From the NCBI GenBank assembly GCA_031835245.1, contig JAVKOQ010000008.1, positions 124,001 to 188,000 of the forward strand: 64,000 nucleotides of DNA, written 5' to 3'. The notes beneath the pieces were generated by a model that worked only from the letters and a program-made list of their open reading frames with translations, did not search any database and was not told the origin of the DNA. Below are positions 33,601 to 44,600 of the stretch, piece by piece. Numbering within the stretch: the first letter of the stretch is position 1; each line of letters starts with the position of its first letter. Position numbers and translations under genes: made by a program. Source of the stretch: Balamuthia mandrillaris (Eukaryota; Discosea; Longamoebia; Balamuthiidae).

Positions 33601-34325
33601 AAAACTAGAGAGGAGTGAGGAAACGGACAGAGAAAGAGTGTGTGTGTGTGTGTGTGTGTATGTGGAGGAGAAGAGAAAAGCTAGAAAGAGGAAACTAACT
33701 CTCTGATGCCAAGAACTGAGTTGTGACTATCCAACGAGTATCTGAACTCGCTGGAGGCGGACCATGGGAAGCACTCTCCCACCAACTTTAAAGCGGCGGT
33801 GCATCCATGCGTGAAGATGAGGCCATACTCTGTGGGCGAAGCGTTGAACAGGCGCAACACCCTGTGCCGAACGTGTTGCACTCTCTCCAGCGTGGTCGCT
33901 GAGGATGGATTTTGGCTGTCTGCACCGCAACAAAAATAAGAGAAGAGCAGAGAGCAGAGAGCAGAGAGCAGAGAGCAGAGCAGAGCGCAGAGCGCAGAGA
34001 GACGAAGTGCAGAGAGAAGAGTGAAAGAGAAAAATAATACGTGTGTTGCCAAGCAAGCAAGTGTTGAGGTCCTTCACGGCTTCCATCAACAACGTCTCAG
34101 AATGGAGCGTTGCGCCAGCATGGTCCAGGTACGTCACACCTTTTTTTTTTTCAAAAAAAAAAAATAAAGTTTTGTTTCTCAATCAGTGCTTAAGGAGAGT
34201 AAAAGAGAGAGCATACCGGCAAGCCTTGAAAACTGCGTGTTTCGTATGCGTTCCAAGCGGCCTCCATAGCCATAGTCCTCTCCGAACCGTTGCAAGAAGC
34301 TTTGCTTTCTTTCTTCTTCGTTCAT
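30637..34325 (-). CDS. MOCOS: Molybdenum cofactor sulfurase (aminotransferase-V and MOSC domains), spliced
   Basis: Starts [20 protein letters not shown] at 34325; the next exon gives [20 protein letters not shown], the hallmark N-terminus. The PLP-dependent cysteine-desulfurase-like domain continues with [38 protein letters not shown] and [20 protein letters not shown], which contains the PLP lysine. [28 protein letters not shown] (active-site cysteine region) and [17 protein letters not shown] end this half. The C-terminal MOSC half begins [16 protein letters not shown] and has [35 protein letters not shown] and FGVHLVH, ending at 30637. It converts the oxo ligand of Moco to a sulfido ligand, activating xanthine dehydrogenase and aldehyde oxidase. 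A poly-Ser run interrupts the desulfurase domain. All key regions look intact. Confidence 0.93.
32431..32484 (-). repeat. In-frame (TTC)n/poly-Ser repeat in MOCOS exon
   Basis: GAA repeats on the plus strand, read in the TCT/TTC-type phase on the gene strand, encode about 18-19 consecutive serines between VVTVYGR and [15 protein letters not shown]. Both flanks are conserved MOCOS sequence in the same frame and no suitable intron boundaries bracket the tract, so it is coding. Confidence 0.8.
33945..34005 (-). repeat. 7-bp minisatellite (GCAGAGA)n in MOCOS intron
   Basis: About seven to eight tandem heptamers GCAGAGA and variants (AGAGCAGAGCGCAGAGCGC) lie in an intron of MOCOS; the sense strand reads TCTCTGC repeats. 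Confidence 0.8.
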
Positions 34326-34712
34326 TTTTTGTTTCACTTTTCTACTTTCAGCCTATTAGGGTTTTGATACCTATTCCAACCTAATAGAATGCGGTGTTGA
34401 CCCGTTTATCGATTTATTTGAAATTTTTGGATTTGTGGGTGCATATCGATTATTCTCGATTATTGTTCCAATATCGATTTGAGCATACATATATGTCTTC
34501 AATGTTGCCTTTCTTTTTCTTCTGTCTGTCCTTTCTTCCTTTCTTACTTCGTTATGCAATGTTTTATATCGTTTTGCACAACAACTTCAACAAAGTTGTT
34601 GTTATTTCTTTCGTTTGGTCGAAAAAATAGATAAAATTGATTTAAATACAATTTGTTAAATATAAATTCATCGAATGTTTTTTTTTTTCAAAAAAAAGTG
34701 AGAATAGACGAG
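34326..34712 (-). promoter_or_regulatory. MOCOS promoter with three ATCGAT sites; b561 3' end
   Basis: This 387-bp gap has GCCTATTAGGG, ACCTATTCC and ACCTAATAG in the first 60 bp upstream of the MOCOS start. TTATCGATT (34408), ATATCGATTATTCTCGATTAT (34444) and ATATCGATT (34472) follow. GTCGAC is absent. The right half is AT-rich and holds the 3' end of the b561-like gene. Confidence 0.45.
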
Positions 34713-35849
34713 TCATGCAGTAAGAAGCCCAATCTCCTCATCCAACCGCCGAATGGTCTTCTTCGGCACGTAGGAAAGGACATGCAAAGCCAATCCTACC
34801 ACAAGGATTGACAGCAACCATGCTATCACCTCTCTTCCTCCGTCTTCTGCTCTTTCTTTCTCCACCTTTTCTTTCTGCTTTTCTTTCACGTTCGCTTTCC
34901 GCCCATCATTTTCTGCTTCTCCTCCCTCCTCTCCTTCTTCTGCTTCATCTTCCATCATCGCCATTCCTTCTTCCTCTCCTCCTTGTTCAGTAATCGTCGT
35001 TGGTGTTGTTGTTCCACCAAACATCACAAAGAGACCAAAGCAAATGGATAGCACGGAGCAAAGATAGATGAAGCTACCCCATCGACGATGAACCGATTGT
35101 AAACGGAGAAGTTGTTGGAGGGCGGAGAGAGTCACCCGCGGCAAGTACCGCATGCGAAAGCCCCACGCTGCTTGCAGACTTGCACCGAATAGTGTGAATA
35201 ACCCTTTGGTATGTGCGTTTGTTCAGAATAAGAAGTAAAGAGGAGAAAGCAAAGAACGAAAGAAGAAAGGAAGAGCGATGACAAGAAGAAGAGGAAACAG
35301 AAGGAGAAGAAAGAAGAAGAAGAAGAAGAAGAAGAAGAAGAAGAAGAAGAAGAACAAGAAGAAGAAGAAGAAGAACAAGAACAAGAACAAGAAGAAGAAC
35401 AAGAACAAGAACAAGAAGAAGAAGAAGAACAATTTCTTGGGAGCAAATACCAATCCAAGAATGCCAAGACTGAAAATGGGGCTCTCCCTCTTTCAGCTTC
35501 GCCAAAAGGACGGCCATGAAGGCGAGCAACGCACAGCAGAGCGACCCGCATTGCAGGTAGTAGTGCACCGTGGCCAGGTACACCCGTTGATCCGACTTCA
35601 AATATTTGGAAACCAAAACACCTTTTGTTTTTTTTAAAGATCGATCAAAAAAAAATCAGCTGGTGGCAAAACAAAAAACAAGCTACCATCAATCAACATA
35701 CCTTCGCTCATCAGAGTGAAAGCGAGGAGCATCAACGCTGGATGCCATAAGAAAAGCACATTGGCCTGAAAGTAGAAGAGCAAGAAACAGAGAGGCACCG
35801 AGAGCAACGCCGCATGGGTGAGTGCCGTTTGGGGGTTTACTCCTCCCAT
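34713..35849 (-). CDS. Cytochrome b561-like membrane protein, spliced
   Basis: Three or so exons from MGGVNPQTALTHAALLSVPL at 35849 to GLLTA at 34713. Six hydrophobic helices are expected. Four helix-borne histidines in family positions are visible: FLWHPALMLLAFTLMSEG, LATVHYYLQCGSLCCALLA, FQSWHSWIGI and QSVHRRWGSF. FTLFGASLQAAWGFRMRYLP is the typical loop/helix 5. These fit two-heme b561 proteins (CYB561D/TMEM type), which carry electrons across membranes, often from ascorbate to monodehydroascorbate or ferric iron. An acidic insert rich in Glu (EQGGEEEGMAMMEDEAEEGE) lies between the last two helices. The intron at about 35200-35430 is almost wholly GAA on the plus strand. Family confidence is good; substrate is unknown. 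Confidence 0.8.
35310..35431. repeat. (GAA)n/(GAACAA)n tract in b561 intron
   Basis: About 120 bp of nearly pure purine: GAA repeats with interspersed AACAAG units. It lies within the intron of a minus-strand gene, so the transcript carries (TTC)n. Mirror-type homopurine tracts like this can form triplex DNA. Confidence 0.9.
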
Positions 35850-36247
35850 CTGAGGATCAAAGTTTTTGTGTTTTCTTTCAGTTTTAATTTTCATGTCGAC
35901 CTTATTAGTATTATGAAGCAGCGTCGACACGAATATGTCTGTATTTTTCGTGTCGACGCGAAACACACGCACCCCCCTTTGCCTTTTGCGACACGCTTTT
36001 TCGTGGACGGTAAGGGAGAAGGTCGTGCCAAAGCGCGGGGAAGCACGAAAAAAAAAAAGGGGGGGGAAGGAAAAGCCCACGATGAGACAGCTTCTTCACC
36101 CTCGGTCTTCCCAACGAATAACGAGTACTTAGTCCTACGAAAGGGGAGGGGACAAAGGGTGAAAAAAAAAAACAAAAAAATTAAAGAGAAAAGAAAAAGG
36201 GCAAAAAAAAATATAAAAATAAATCTGGTGGTCTATTTGTTTGGCTT
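35850..36247 (-). promoter_or_regulatory. b561 promoter with three GTCGAC sites
   Basis: CATGTCGACC (core 35895-35900), GCGTCGACACGAA (35923-35928) and TTCGTGTCGACGCGAA (35952-35957) lie 46-108 bp upstream of the b561 start. The second and third are near mirror images. The remainder up to 36247 is GC-mixed then A-rich 3' sequence of the small unknown gene. Confidence 0.6.
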
Positions 36248-36562
36248 TTAGGGGATTTGGTCCAATTCGGGGTCCTCGCCGAGGACAAGAGCGGTGTCCA
36301 ACACGGTTCCCTTGCCGAGGGCGTAGAAGGCGATTCCCGTAAGAGCGCCCCTGACGACGATGCGCGGGGCGTGAGCGCCAATCTGTCCCATGGTGACCTG
36401 GCCGCTGCCGAGGAAGCGCGCAAAGTCCTTGGCCTGCCCGCTGAGGTTCTTCCACTTGTGCTGCGGGTGGCAGAGGATGAGGGTCCGAACAAATTCCTGG
36501 CTGGCGTTCTTGCAGGCGCAGTCGGTCGGCTTGCTAAGCTGTTTTGTCACGCTTTGGCCCAT
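36248..36562 (-). CDS. Unknown 104-residue single-exon protein with N-myristoylation-type start
   Basis: Intronless frame starting MGQSVTKQLSKPTDCACKNA and ending LGEDPELDQIP. I do not recognise the family. The start MGQSVT fits an N-myristoylation signal (Gly2, Thr6). Two cysteines (CACK) follow, then LILCHPQHKWKNLSGQAK and a weakly hydrophobic stretch IVVRGALTGIAFYALGKGTV that could be a single membrane segment. Codons are strongly C/G-ending, as in the actin-bundling gene, which suggests high expression and supports it as a real gene. It shares a 290-bp bidirectional promoter with MED22. It might be a small membrane-linked or mitochondrial inner-membrane protein; I cannot tell which. Confidence 0.65.
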   Translation of the reverse strand: MGQSVTKQLSKPTDCACKNASQEFVRTLILCHPQHKWKNLSGQAKDFARFLGSGQVTMGQIGAHAPRIVVRGALTGIAFYALGKGTVLDTALVLGEDPELDQIP

Positions 36563-36852
36563 CTTTCACTTTGCTACTTTTTTTTTCTCCCCTTTGCTAT
36601 TTTTTTTTTGTTACTTGGATTTTATTTCTGTTTTTTTTTGTTGCTGAACATAATATTGTCGACAATATTGTATTTTTAAACCAAATAAGGAATAATTATT
36701 GACAACTTTCAGATTCTCATGTGTTGAATCGATATTTATGTTGAAGTATTCCCCGCATCGATTATTATTACTGGATTTTCTGTGGGAGTATGTGGTGTCG
36801 ACGAATAACTGATATCGATAATTTGAAGCGAGTGTAGCGAAGAGAGCAAAAG
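36563..36852. promoter_or_regulatory. Bidirectional promoter of the 104-residue gene and MED22
   Basis: Contains an 18-bp perfect palindrome AATATTGTCGACAATATT (36652-36669), GGTGTCGACGA (core 36797-36802, about 51 bp before MED22) and three ATCGAT sites (36728, 36757 and 36814). Both motif types occur together here. Confidence 0.6.
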
Positions 36853-37589
36853 ATGAAACGGACGGCAACAAATGCGCCAACAACAACTCCAGCGAGAACG
36901 TCGATGCCTTCTTCTGGCAGTACTAGCAGCGCTGGAGGTGGTGGTGGCGGTGTAGCTGCCGCAAGCAGCGGTGCCTCCTCCTCCGCCGCTGCCAGCGCAG
37001 TGTCGGTCACCAGTAACGTGGCCCTTCAACGGCTGCTCGATTCATTTCACTCCCGCATCGACGAGAAGACCGAAAAGCTCACAGAACATTTTGGAAACTT
37101 GCTAAAAGCTTCCAAAGTTTGTTTTTTTCTTTCCCTTCTCTTCTTTCTATGTTTCTTTTCTTCCCTGTCTTACGCTTACACTCACTGACTCTAGGTCAGC
37201 GAAAACATGCAAAGCGCAAGCGAGGACTTTCTCATCGAAGTCCAATCCACAAATCTGGTTTCCTTCTTCTTCTTGTTCTTCTTGTTCTTCTTCTTCTTCT
37301 TTCACACCTCCCCTCTCTGCTTACTTTCTTCCTATTCCTAATCCTCTTTTTTTCCCTCCCTTCCATCAAGATAAGTGCTGGCGAGGCTCTTCTCTCGTTG
37401 GTGGCGGAGCTGAAGCAAGGCGTGCTGCTCAATGACTTTGCCTCGCGCAACGCCGAGGTGGCGCAGCTCCAGCAGCAATATCGAGGGGAGGAGGAGCGCG
37501 CCCGGCAGAGCATTCAGCAGCTGTCGATGGAGGTCAATGCGGCACTCTTTGAGCTGGAAAATCATTATCACTCTTCTTTTCTCAAGTGA
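36853..37589 (+). CDS. MED22: Mediator complex subunit 22, spliced
   Basis: Starts MKRTATNAPTTTPARTSMPS with a Gly/Ser/Ala-rich leader of about 55 residues. The MED22 helical domain follows: LQRLLDSFHSRIDEKTEKLT, EHFGNLLKASK, then (after an intron) VSENMQSASEDFLIEVQSTN, and (after a second intron) ISAGEALLSLVAELKQGVLL, NDFASRNAEV and a coiled coil ending ALFELENHYHSSFLK. The pattern AGEALLxLVxELKQxxxLNDF is characteristic of MED22/Srb6, a Mediator head subunit. Length of about 180 residues fits. Introns (37118-37195 and 37258-37371) are TTC-rich. It is the second Mediator head subunit in this window after MED6. Confidence 0.84.
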
Positions 37590-37672
37590 GAGAAAAAGAA
37601 AGCAAGATCAAAAGAGAAAAGTTGAAGAAGAAAGAAGAAGAAGAAGAGCAGAAGTTCTTTTTTTTTCCTTCC

Positions 37673-38657
37673 CTAACCGATGACAAAGGCTCGAGCAAGG
37701 TTGCGAGCTAAAGCTAAACGCATTTGTTGGATCTCCATCTCGCTTACATTCCCCACATATCTTGTGTGTTTTTTTTGGGTAGGAGTTAGAAAGAATGGCC
37801 AGCTATGTTGACAATAAAAGATAAAAGAAAAAAGAAAAAAGAAGAAGAAAAAAACGCACTCTTGTCTCTTGTGAGAAAGATTTATCTCCTCTAAGCATCG
37901 CATCAGTTGGTGTGTCTCTTCAATGGAAAACAACGTTGTTGCGGTGGCAGAACCTTCATCCTCCCCTCCTTTGAACAAAGGCGTTTCAGCAATGGAAGAA
38001 TGAATGTATGCGAGCAAGCAAGAAAGACAGAAATGAAAAGAGAAACGACAAGAAAGAAAGAGTACCAGTGGTGGCGGTGGGCAAACGAGAGCACTCCAAA
38101 AGAGGGATGATGTCTCGAAGGAGGCTCATCCAAAATCTGCGAGGCGCCGTTTCCGTTGTCAACAGTTCTAACGTCAACCGAACGGCACTCCCAAAATCGT
38201 TATTCTGTTTGTTTTGTACGAAATAAAGTATACAATAGTCAAAAAAAAAAATGAAAGAGCAAGCAGATGCAGAAGCAGAAGAGACAAGAAACCTTCCAAC
38301 AGGCATCTAATTCTCGATATTTGTTCAAAAACGCCAACTTGTCGGAGAAAGCAGCTGAGGAGGGGCCACCAGTCACTCCCGCATTATCTAATATATAGTT
38401 CATATCCTCCACTGTTGCTATAAATGTTTTGGTTGTTGAGAAACAGAAGAAAACAACAAGTTTAAAACGAATAAGAAAGAGCAAACCTATTTTGCCGTGA
38501 TAGTAATCCTCGACGAGTTTGTTGGCAACTTGGGCGAGAAGTACGGAGGCTTTTGCTCTAAGCAGCCACTGCACGCACGCTCCGTATTGCCCTTCTCTGT
38601 ACTTTTTTAATCCCATCGCCTGGAAGAAAAAGAAAAGGAGAACTGCGTTAACACAAT

Positions 38658-38694
<37 letters not shown>

Positions 38695-39887
38695 TTCCTT
38701 CACTCTGTTTGTCTTCTGTTTCCAGTTCTATTTGATACTAACTATTTGAATGGTTCTGGCTTGTTCGTAGAGATGGTATTGCGAACACACGGACAGCAAT
38801 TTCCAAACCTTTCTATCAGAGGTTGGCTGTTGTCTCTCTAGTAGCTAAAACAAACAGCAATAAGAAGAACAGAAATAACAAACAATAACTTTAAAATGAG
38901 TAAGGAGATTAAACTTACTTGTTCCATATGTTGACGACCTAGCGTTGGACAAAAGGAAAGATAGTCCAAAGTGATGCGCCAAAGAGTGTCACTATGTGAA
39001 AGCAACTCTTGGCTATATTCCAACAAAAAGTGTTCTCGCAAGTCTGTTCCAATGCTGAGAGAGAGAGAATGAGTACAACATTTAAGAATGAGAGGAAGCG
39101 GGAGAGAGAAGGGGTAACCTTAAGGGCAGAGATTCGATTTGGCCAGCGTGAGACAAGATATCCGTCAAATGAGCAACGAACCACCAACTTCCCAATATTT
39201 TGGAGCATGTGGTAATGGCCTTTGTTTGGAGAGAGAGAGAGAGAGAGAGATATGTTAGTTCTGCTAGGGAGAGAGAGAGAGAGAGAGGAATAAGTTACTT
39301 TGTAAATTTCTGAATTAACAATGTGAAGTAATATTTCGTCGATTGGTTGTGATTGCGAAAAGTGTTTTACGCAACGTTCTGTTACATATCTGTTTGTCAA
39401 ATGAAAAACAAGACACAAAAACAACCCGTCAACAACAATAAGAGGAGAGAGAGGAGTCCGCGAGAGGCAGACCTCAAATCTATGTTCTTGACAGTAGGAT
39501 CGCAATAGAGCAACTCAGCCACGAGCAGCTCCAACCAATTATCGCTATGTGCAACAAGAACATCGTGATTACCGCTCAATATGTTAAATAATGTAGTAAA
39601 GTGAGGATCACTTTGTATATCTGCTCTCCGTTCCAGTAGATTGCTGTTTGCGACAATATAATTGAGTAATGTAGGAAACATGAGAGAGAGAGATTTCAAC
39701 ATAGAACAAAAAATACCTGCAATCTTCTTGCCACCGCTTCCAATTAGGAAAAAAGTCCGACACAGAATCCCCAGGATAGAGTCGAGGCATGCTTTTAAGC
39801 AGCACCTTTTGTAATAAAGAACATAGAACATTGCAATCAATACTCAACAGAACCTACAAGACTAACGAGAAAGAAGAGCCAGAGGCG

Positions 39888-39932
<45 letters not shown>

Positions 39933-41289
39933 CGTACATCAATAACGTAAAATAGGCTGTTTGCAGAATCATGAGGTTTCTTTCCAAGTTTGCCTGCCCG
40001 CAAGGCTGCTTTCCGGCCTTTGGCGCTTTGGGAGTGACACGCCAGCAGTTGGCGAACTTCCTGCACTTGTCCTCGCAACAACAGCTTTGTAATCAATTCC
40101 CAGTAAAGGGGATGGTCCTCCGGTCTGCTGCGTGATGCTGTTACAAAGGTGTTGGTTAAAATACAAAAAGAAAGGAATGAAGAAAGCAATAACATTGGAA
40201 ACCGAACAACAAAAACTACAACAACAACAACAACAAAAGAGAGAGAGAGAGAGAGAACGGCAAGAAAAAGAACGAGACGAACTTATAGCAGTAATGGTTT
40301 GCTCCAATGAATTGCCCTGCGTCTTTGCTTCATCCAACACTATTTTAAAACATGTACAGTAAGCAAATGGGACACGAACAACTACAACTACAACTACAAC
40401 AAATGAGAGAGAGAGAGCAAAAGAAATAAGAAGTAAGGAGAGAGAACCGCTATAATGAGTTTGAGTTTGCAGCCAATCTACCAGCTGAGCGGTGACCACG
40501 GTGCCAGGGGCAGAGGCCAGGAAGAGGATCTCGCACAGGTGCCAAATCAGCTCGCAAATACGAAACAGCTTCGTTTGAGCGCGGTACTCCTCTATCAGCT
40601 TCGCCGTTGTCGTGGTCGTCATCATTTCTTGTTGCAGCTGTTGTTGGCGTTGTTGCAGCTCCGCCACCTGAGCGTGAAGCAGCGCTCGATAGTGTTTGCT
40701 GCTGCGCCGAAGAGCCTCCGCTTTGGCCCGCAGGGTGATGGCCGTTGTGGAGGGGGTCGTTGTGGTTGTCGTCGTTGCAGCGAGGTCGGACCGCATCAAG
40801 TCCGGGTGGAGCCCACCGCTGGAGCTGGAGTTGGTGCTCGCGGCTTCTTGTAACGCCAGAAAGACTTGATGCGACTCACAAAGCAACTTTTTGGTGAGAG
40901 GGAGAAAAAGAAATGTGAGTGAGACAAACAACAAATCGGATTGAGGAAAAAAAAAGTAGTGAGTGACGAAAAGTAGCGAAGGGAGGGTTGGAGGATACCT
41001 TTCGTGTCTCTGGCAAGTAAGTATTCCAACGACGTGTGCGTAGAGAGGTATCAAAGGAAGAGGAGGAGGAGGACGACGAAACGGTCTCATCATCCTCCCC
41101 GTCGATGGAGGTGGCGGTCTTGGTGGGCGGTGCGGTGGCCCAAAGGAGGAGTTGATCGGGGGTGGCGCCCCATGTGAAGCCTCTTCTTACGGGCCGCTGT
41201 ACTCCGTGACTCGGCGCAACGCCGCCGAAAACGCCGCCACCAGTGCCACCACTTGTGCTGGTGTTAAATCCTCCAAAGCTTGCAAACAT
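37673..41289 (-). CDS. NUP85: Nucleoporin NUP85 (Y-complex), spliced
   Basis: Starts MFASFGGFNTSTSGGTGGGV, a Gly/Phe/Thr-rich leader, at 41289. Many exons follow. NUP85 landmarks are ICELIWHLCEILFLASAPGT and VVTAQLVDWLQTQ (about 40540-40460), EDHPLYWELITKLLLRGQVQ then EVRQLLACHSQS (about 40130-40020), and WLELLVAELLYCDPTVKNID (about 39530). The rest is alpha-helical to RLALARNLARAFVIG at 37673. NUP85 sits in the Y-shaped NUP107-160 scaffold of the nuclear pore, pairing with SEH1. A Ser-rich insert and a Gln-rich stretch (ELQQRQQQLQQEM) occur in the N-terminal half. Introns contain several GA/CT microsatellites. Exon joins in the C-terminal half are approximate. Confidence 0.86.
39890..39928 (-). 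repeat. (GA)n microsatellite in NUP85 intron
   Basis: About 19 GA units on the plus strand, CT in the sense of the gene, in the intron after the exon encoding the LLLRGQVQEV region. Confidence 0.95.
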
Positions 41290-41610
41290 GTCTTTGGCTC
41301 TTTCTTCTTTCGTTTGGATTCTGTTCGTTCAGCGTCGACACGAAAAATGAAGCTCGGGTCGACGGAATGTCGACATCTAACCATGTTTGACCTGCCCTAA
41401 TACCCGTGAATTGTAATAGGTGAGGTTTGTATAGTATTTAAATTGTATTACAATCATACCTATTAGAATCATATCCTGTTTGATTATTGTCGACGACAGA
41501 ATGAGACGTCGACACGAATAAAACTGAAAAATATCTTGTGTCGACATGAAAGAAACTTCAGAAAGGAAAAAAAGAAGAAAAAGATTTGGCTGCGAACACA
41601 ACGGGAGGCA
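41290..41610. promoter_or_regulatory. Divergent promoter of NUP85 and TANGO6 with six GTCGAC sites
   Basis: GTCGAC cores at 41334, 41358, 41369, 41489, 41508 and 41540, three toward each gene. Several are extended as GCGTCGACACGAA (41332 and 41506) and TGTCGACATC/TGTCGACATGA. Between the clusters lie CCCTAATACC, GTAATAGGTG and ACCTATTAG, the same short motif seen upstream of MOCOS and the CruF-like gene. Confidence 0.65.
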
Positions 41611-44600
41611 ATGGACGCTGGCCAAGAAGGTATCAAAGAAGTGGTGGAGGCGCTACGACACTACGTCGAACCGCTGCTGCCTCTCTTTCCTTCTCCTCCT
41701 ATTCCTGCACCAAGCCTCACTGGTTCAGCAAGCGGCAGTGATCGGCTGCAGCCGCTGTCAGTGCCATCGTGGCGCTCTCTTCTTGCGCTTCTCTCTCCAC
41801 AACAAGGAGAGGAGGAGGAGGAGGAGGAGACAGCGGGCGTGGACGTCGATGAGAGCGCAGCTGCGGAGCGGTATGCGGCGAGAGGAGTGGCGCTGTTGGA
41901 CACCCTCAAGAGGGCCTTGTGCGAACGCCGCCGAAAGGACTGGGAACAACAACGGCCGAGAGAAGAAGCAGACAAAGCGCAAGGAGGAGCGCCTCCTTCT
42001 TCTTCCACCGCACACTCCTCTCTCGTCCCTTTGCTCAGCGTCCAGGTAGTCGTTGTTCTCTCCCTTCTGCTGCTCTCGTTCTCTCTCGCTCTCTTCTCTG
42101 CTGCTCTACCTTTTCTTTAGGCTCTTTCTGCTCTTCTCTTCTCTCTGTGCGCTCTTTGCTCTCTCTCGCTCATTGTTCTCTCTCCTCTCTCTATAAAAAT
42201 AACAAACAAAGGAAGGAAGTATCATTTCTAAAGCGCTGACGATAGTGTCTCTGCTTGGTATCTATCCTTGCTTTGAGCCTGGCGTTGGTGTCCCATTGCA
42301 ACGGCGTTCCAAACGTCCAGGTATTCTGCTCCTTCTTCTCGTTATTCTTGTTGCTGTCGCTTCTTGTTGTTGTTCTTGTTCTTCTTCTTGTTCTTCTTCT
42401 TCTTCTTCTTCTACTTCTTTTGCTTTCCTTCTCTTGTTTCATTCTATCAACATCTCTTTTATTCACTTTATGCTATTCTCTTTTAAGAGCGATTAAGTTT
42501 CATCCAGTCACTGCCTCAACCGGACGTACAAAAACGGTATCACCAACTCTCCACTTACGTCAACGCTTTTGTAGACTTTATAGATAGCAACGAGGAACTC
42601 GCTTCGTTCATTGTATCATACAATCTCAGCGACGTTTTAGCAGGATTAGCCCAGTTGGCGCACTCTCCTATGTTTGCATTGTTGGATTCTTCTGTCTCTT
42701 CGTCTGCTTCGCTCACATCGCGGACGTTTTCACCAAAAGACACACCAGCTTCCATCGTTGATCCTTTTCTTTTGCTACAGCAACAAACCCAAACAGAAAC
42801 AAACGACTCTTCTTCTTCATTTCAGCAAGAACGCATCGCCTTTGCTAACACTCTTTTACGCTTAGTGGATTCGTATGTTTTATTCTTTCTTATTCCAATC
42901 TTCTTTTTGTTGTGCTTTGTGTTGAATTTAACTATCTTTCCTAAATACTTTACAAAAGCACAGTCTATCACCTGCATTTGTATTCGAAAGTGTATCGATT
43001 TTACTAAGCACTCCCACGCACCCACCACCACCTTGGCTCTCCCACTCTATCACAGCGTTGCTCAGTCGTTGCGTCCAACGACCAACAGGAGTTCGATTAG
43101 TTTTAGAACAAGTTTTATGCACTTCCTCTTCCACCTCTTCTGCAGCAATGAAAGCCAACAGCTATTCCAAAGCAGTTAGGGTTATTTCCAGCGTGCCACG
43201 TCAAACATCAAAGGAGCGCTACTACGAAAGAGTGTGCCCACAAGTGGCCTCTCTGCTGGTGAATGTCGGTGGAGAAAACGAAGAAGTTCTTAACAGAGCT
43301 GCCGTTATGTTGACAGCTGCCTTTCTCCGTAAGCAACCGAATCTCGCGTGTCGGCATCTGTTGGCGCCTGTGTTACGTCCTTTGTTGTTATTGCTCTGTT
43401 CTTCTTTACCATCTTCTTCGGCACCTTCGACACCATCTTCTCTTTCTTCGAATTCTGCGATAGCTTGGCCTCATTTGATATTTCCGGCGGCAGAAACAGC
43501 GAGAATGGAATTTGAACGGTTCGCAGAGAAGGCCTTTTCGACTGATGTTTGCTTGGTGCAGGAGAAAGGAGACAGAGTTGTAGTAAAGGAGAAAGAATTG
43601 CAAACGTGCATCGAGTCTATTCATGTGTTATTGAGAGGAGCAGATGCGACTTTGCTTACTTGCATCAGCCTTGGTACTGTTCTCCTTTTCTAGCTCTTCT
43701 TTCCATTCTTCTAATGCTTTCTTCCGTTTTCGTTGGCACAGTGGCCACAACATTATTCCGGTTGTTCATATTCTTGAGGAACAGTCCTCATGCTCTAAAA
43801 CTCCAAACACGAGAGATAATAGTAATACTGCTGCGCCTCAACGAAAGGGCCAACACCCATGCAATCGTCAAGGCTCTTGCTTTTCCTGAAACAACTCATC
43901 ATCGAGTAACTACGCCACATCTCGAATTTGCACACGGTAGCGAAGGTGTAGTCCTTGTACTCACAGATAAAAGGTATTGCTCCTTACCTTCAATGATTCT
44001 TTGTATTGCTATGCTGTTTATGCTTTAATTTTTGTCCAGATTCTCTTCCTTCCTTTCTGTATATCTATTATTCACCTGGTGCAACCGTACTCAACACGCT
44101 TTCGTTTTCTTATCCTTCAAGAGAGGAAGATGAATCTCAGGATGCTACCACGATGGCAGAAAGTTTAGTAGAGTTGCTAAAAGAAGTAAGGAATGAAGAA
44201 TTGGTGGGAGATCTTTTCGTGGAATTGTTGCAGCACTTTGTTGGCATCACACAAGCGCTATCGTCTTCCTCGGATGTGGAACTCAACGAAAGGTAGCTTT
44301 GATTGATTTATTTATTTCTCATTTTACATACCAACTAACGGATACTCGAACAAAAACTGAATACAAATCGCCCACAACAGCCAATTGTCGATGTTACAAT
44401 TGATGGCTGAGTTAAGCGATCAGTTTGGTCCTGCTTTGGTGCGTAATGTGATACAAGTGTGCACCATGCTCAGCACCCTTCTTCAGAGCAATGATCCAAT
44501 CACCGTTGGCATCAGCTTAGCTATTATGAGCAGACTGTTATCGGGTATCATGTTTTTTGCTCTTTTTTTTTTCCTCCGCTTTTTCTTATTTTATTTAATC

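Noticed and set aside
41536-41610. Upstream ATG at 41536 as the TANGO6 start
   Set aside because: It overlaps a GTCGAC promoter site (41540) and yields a Lys/Arg-rich leader; the ATG at 41611 is followed by family-like helical sequence.
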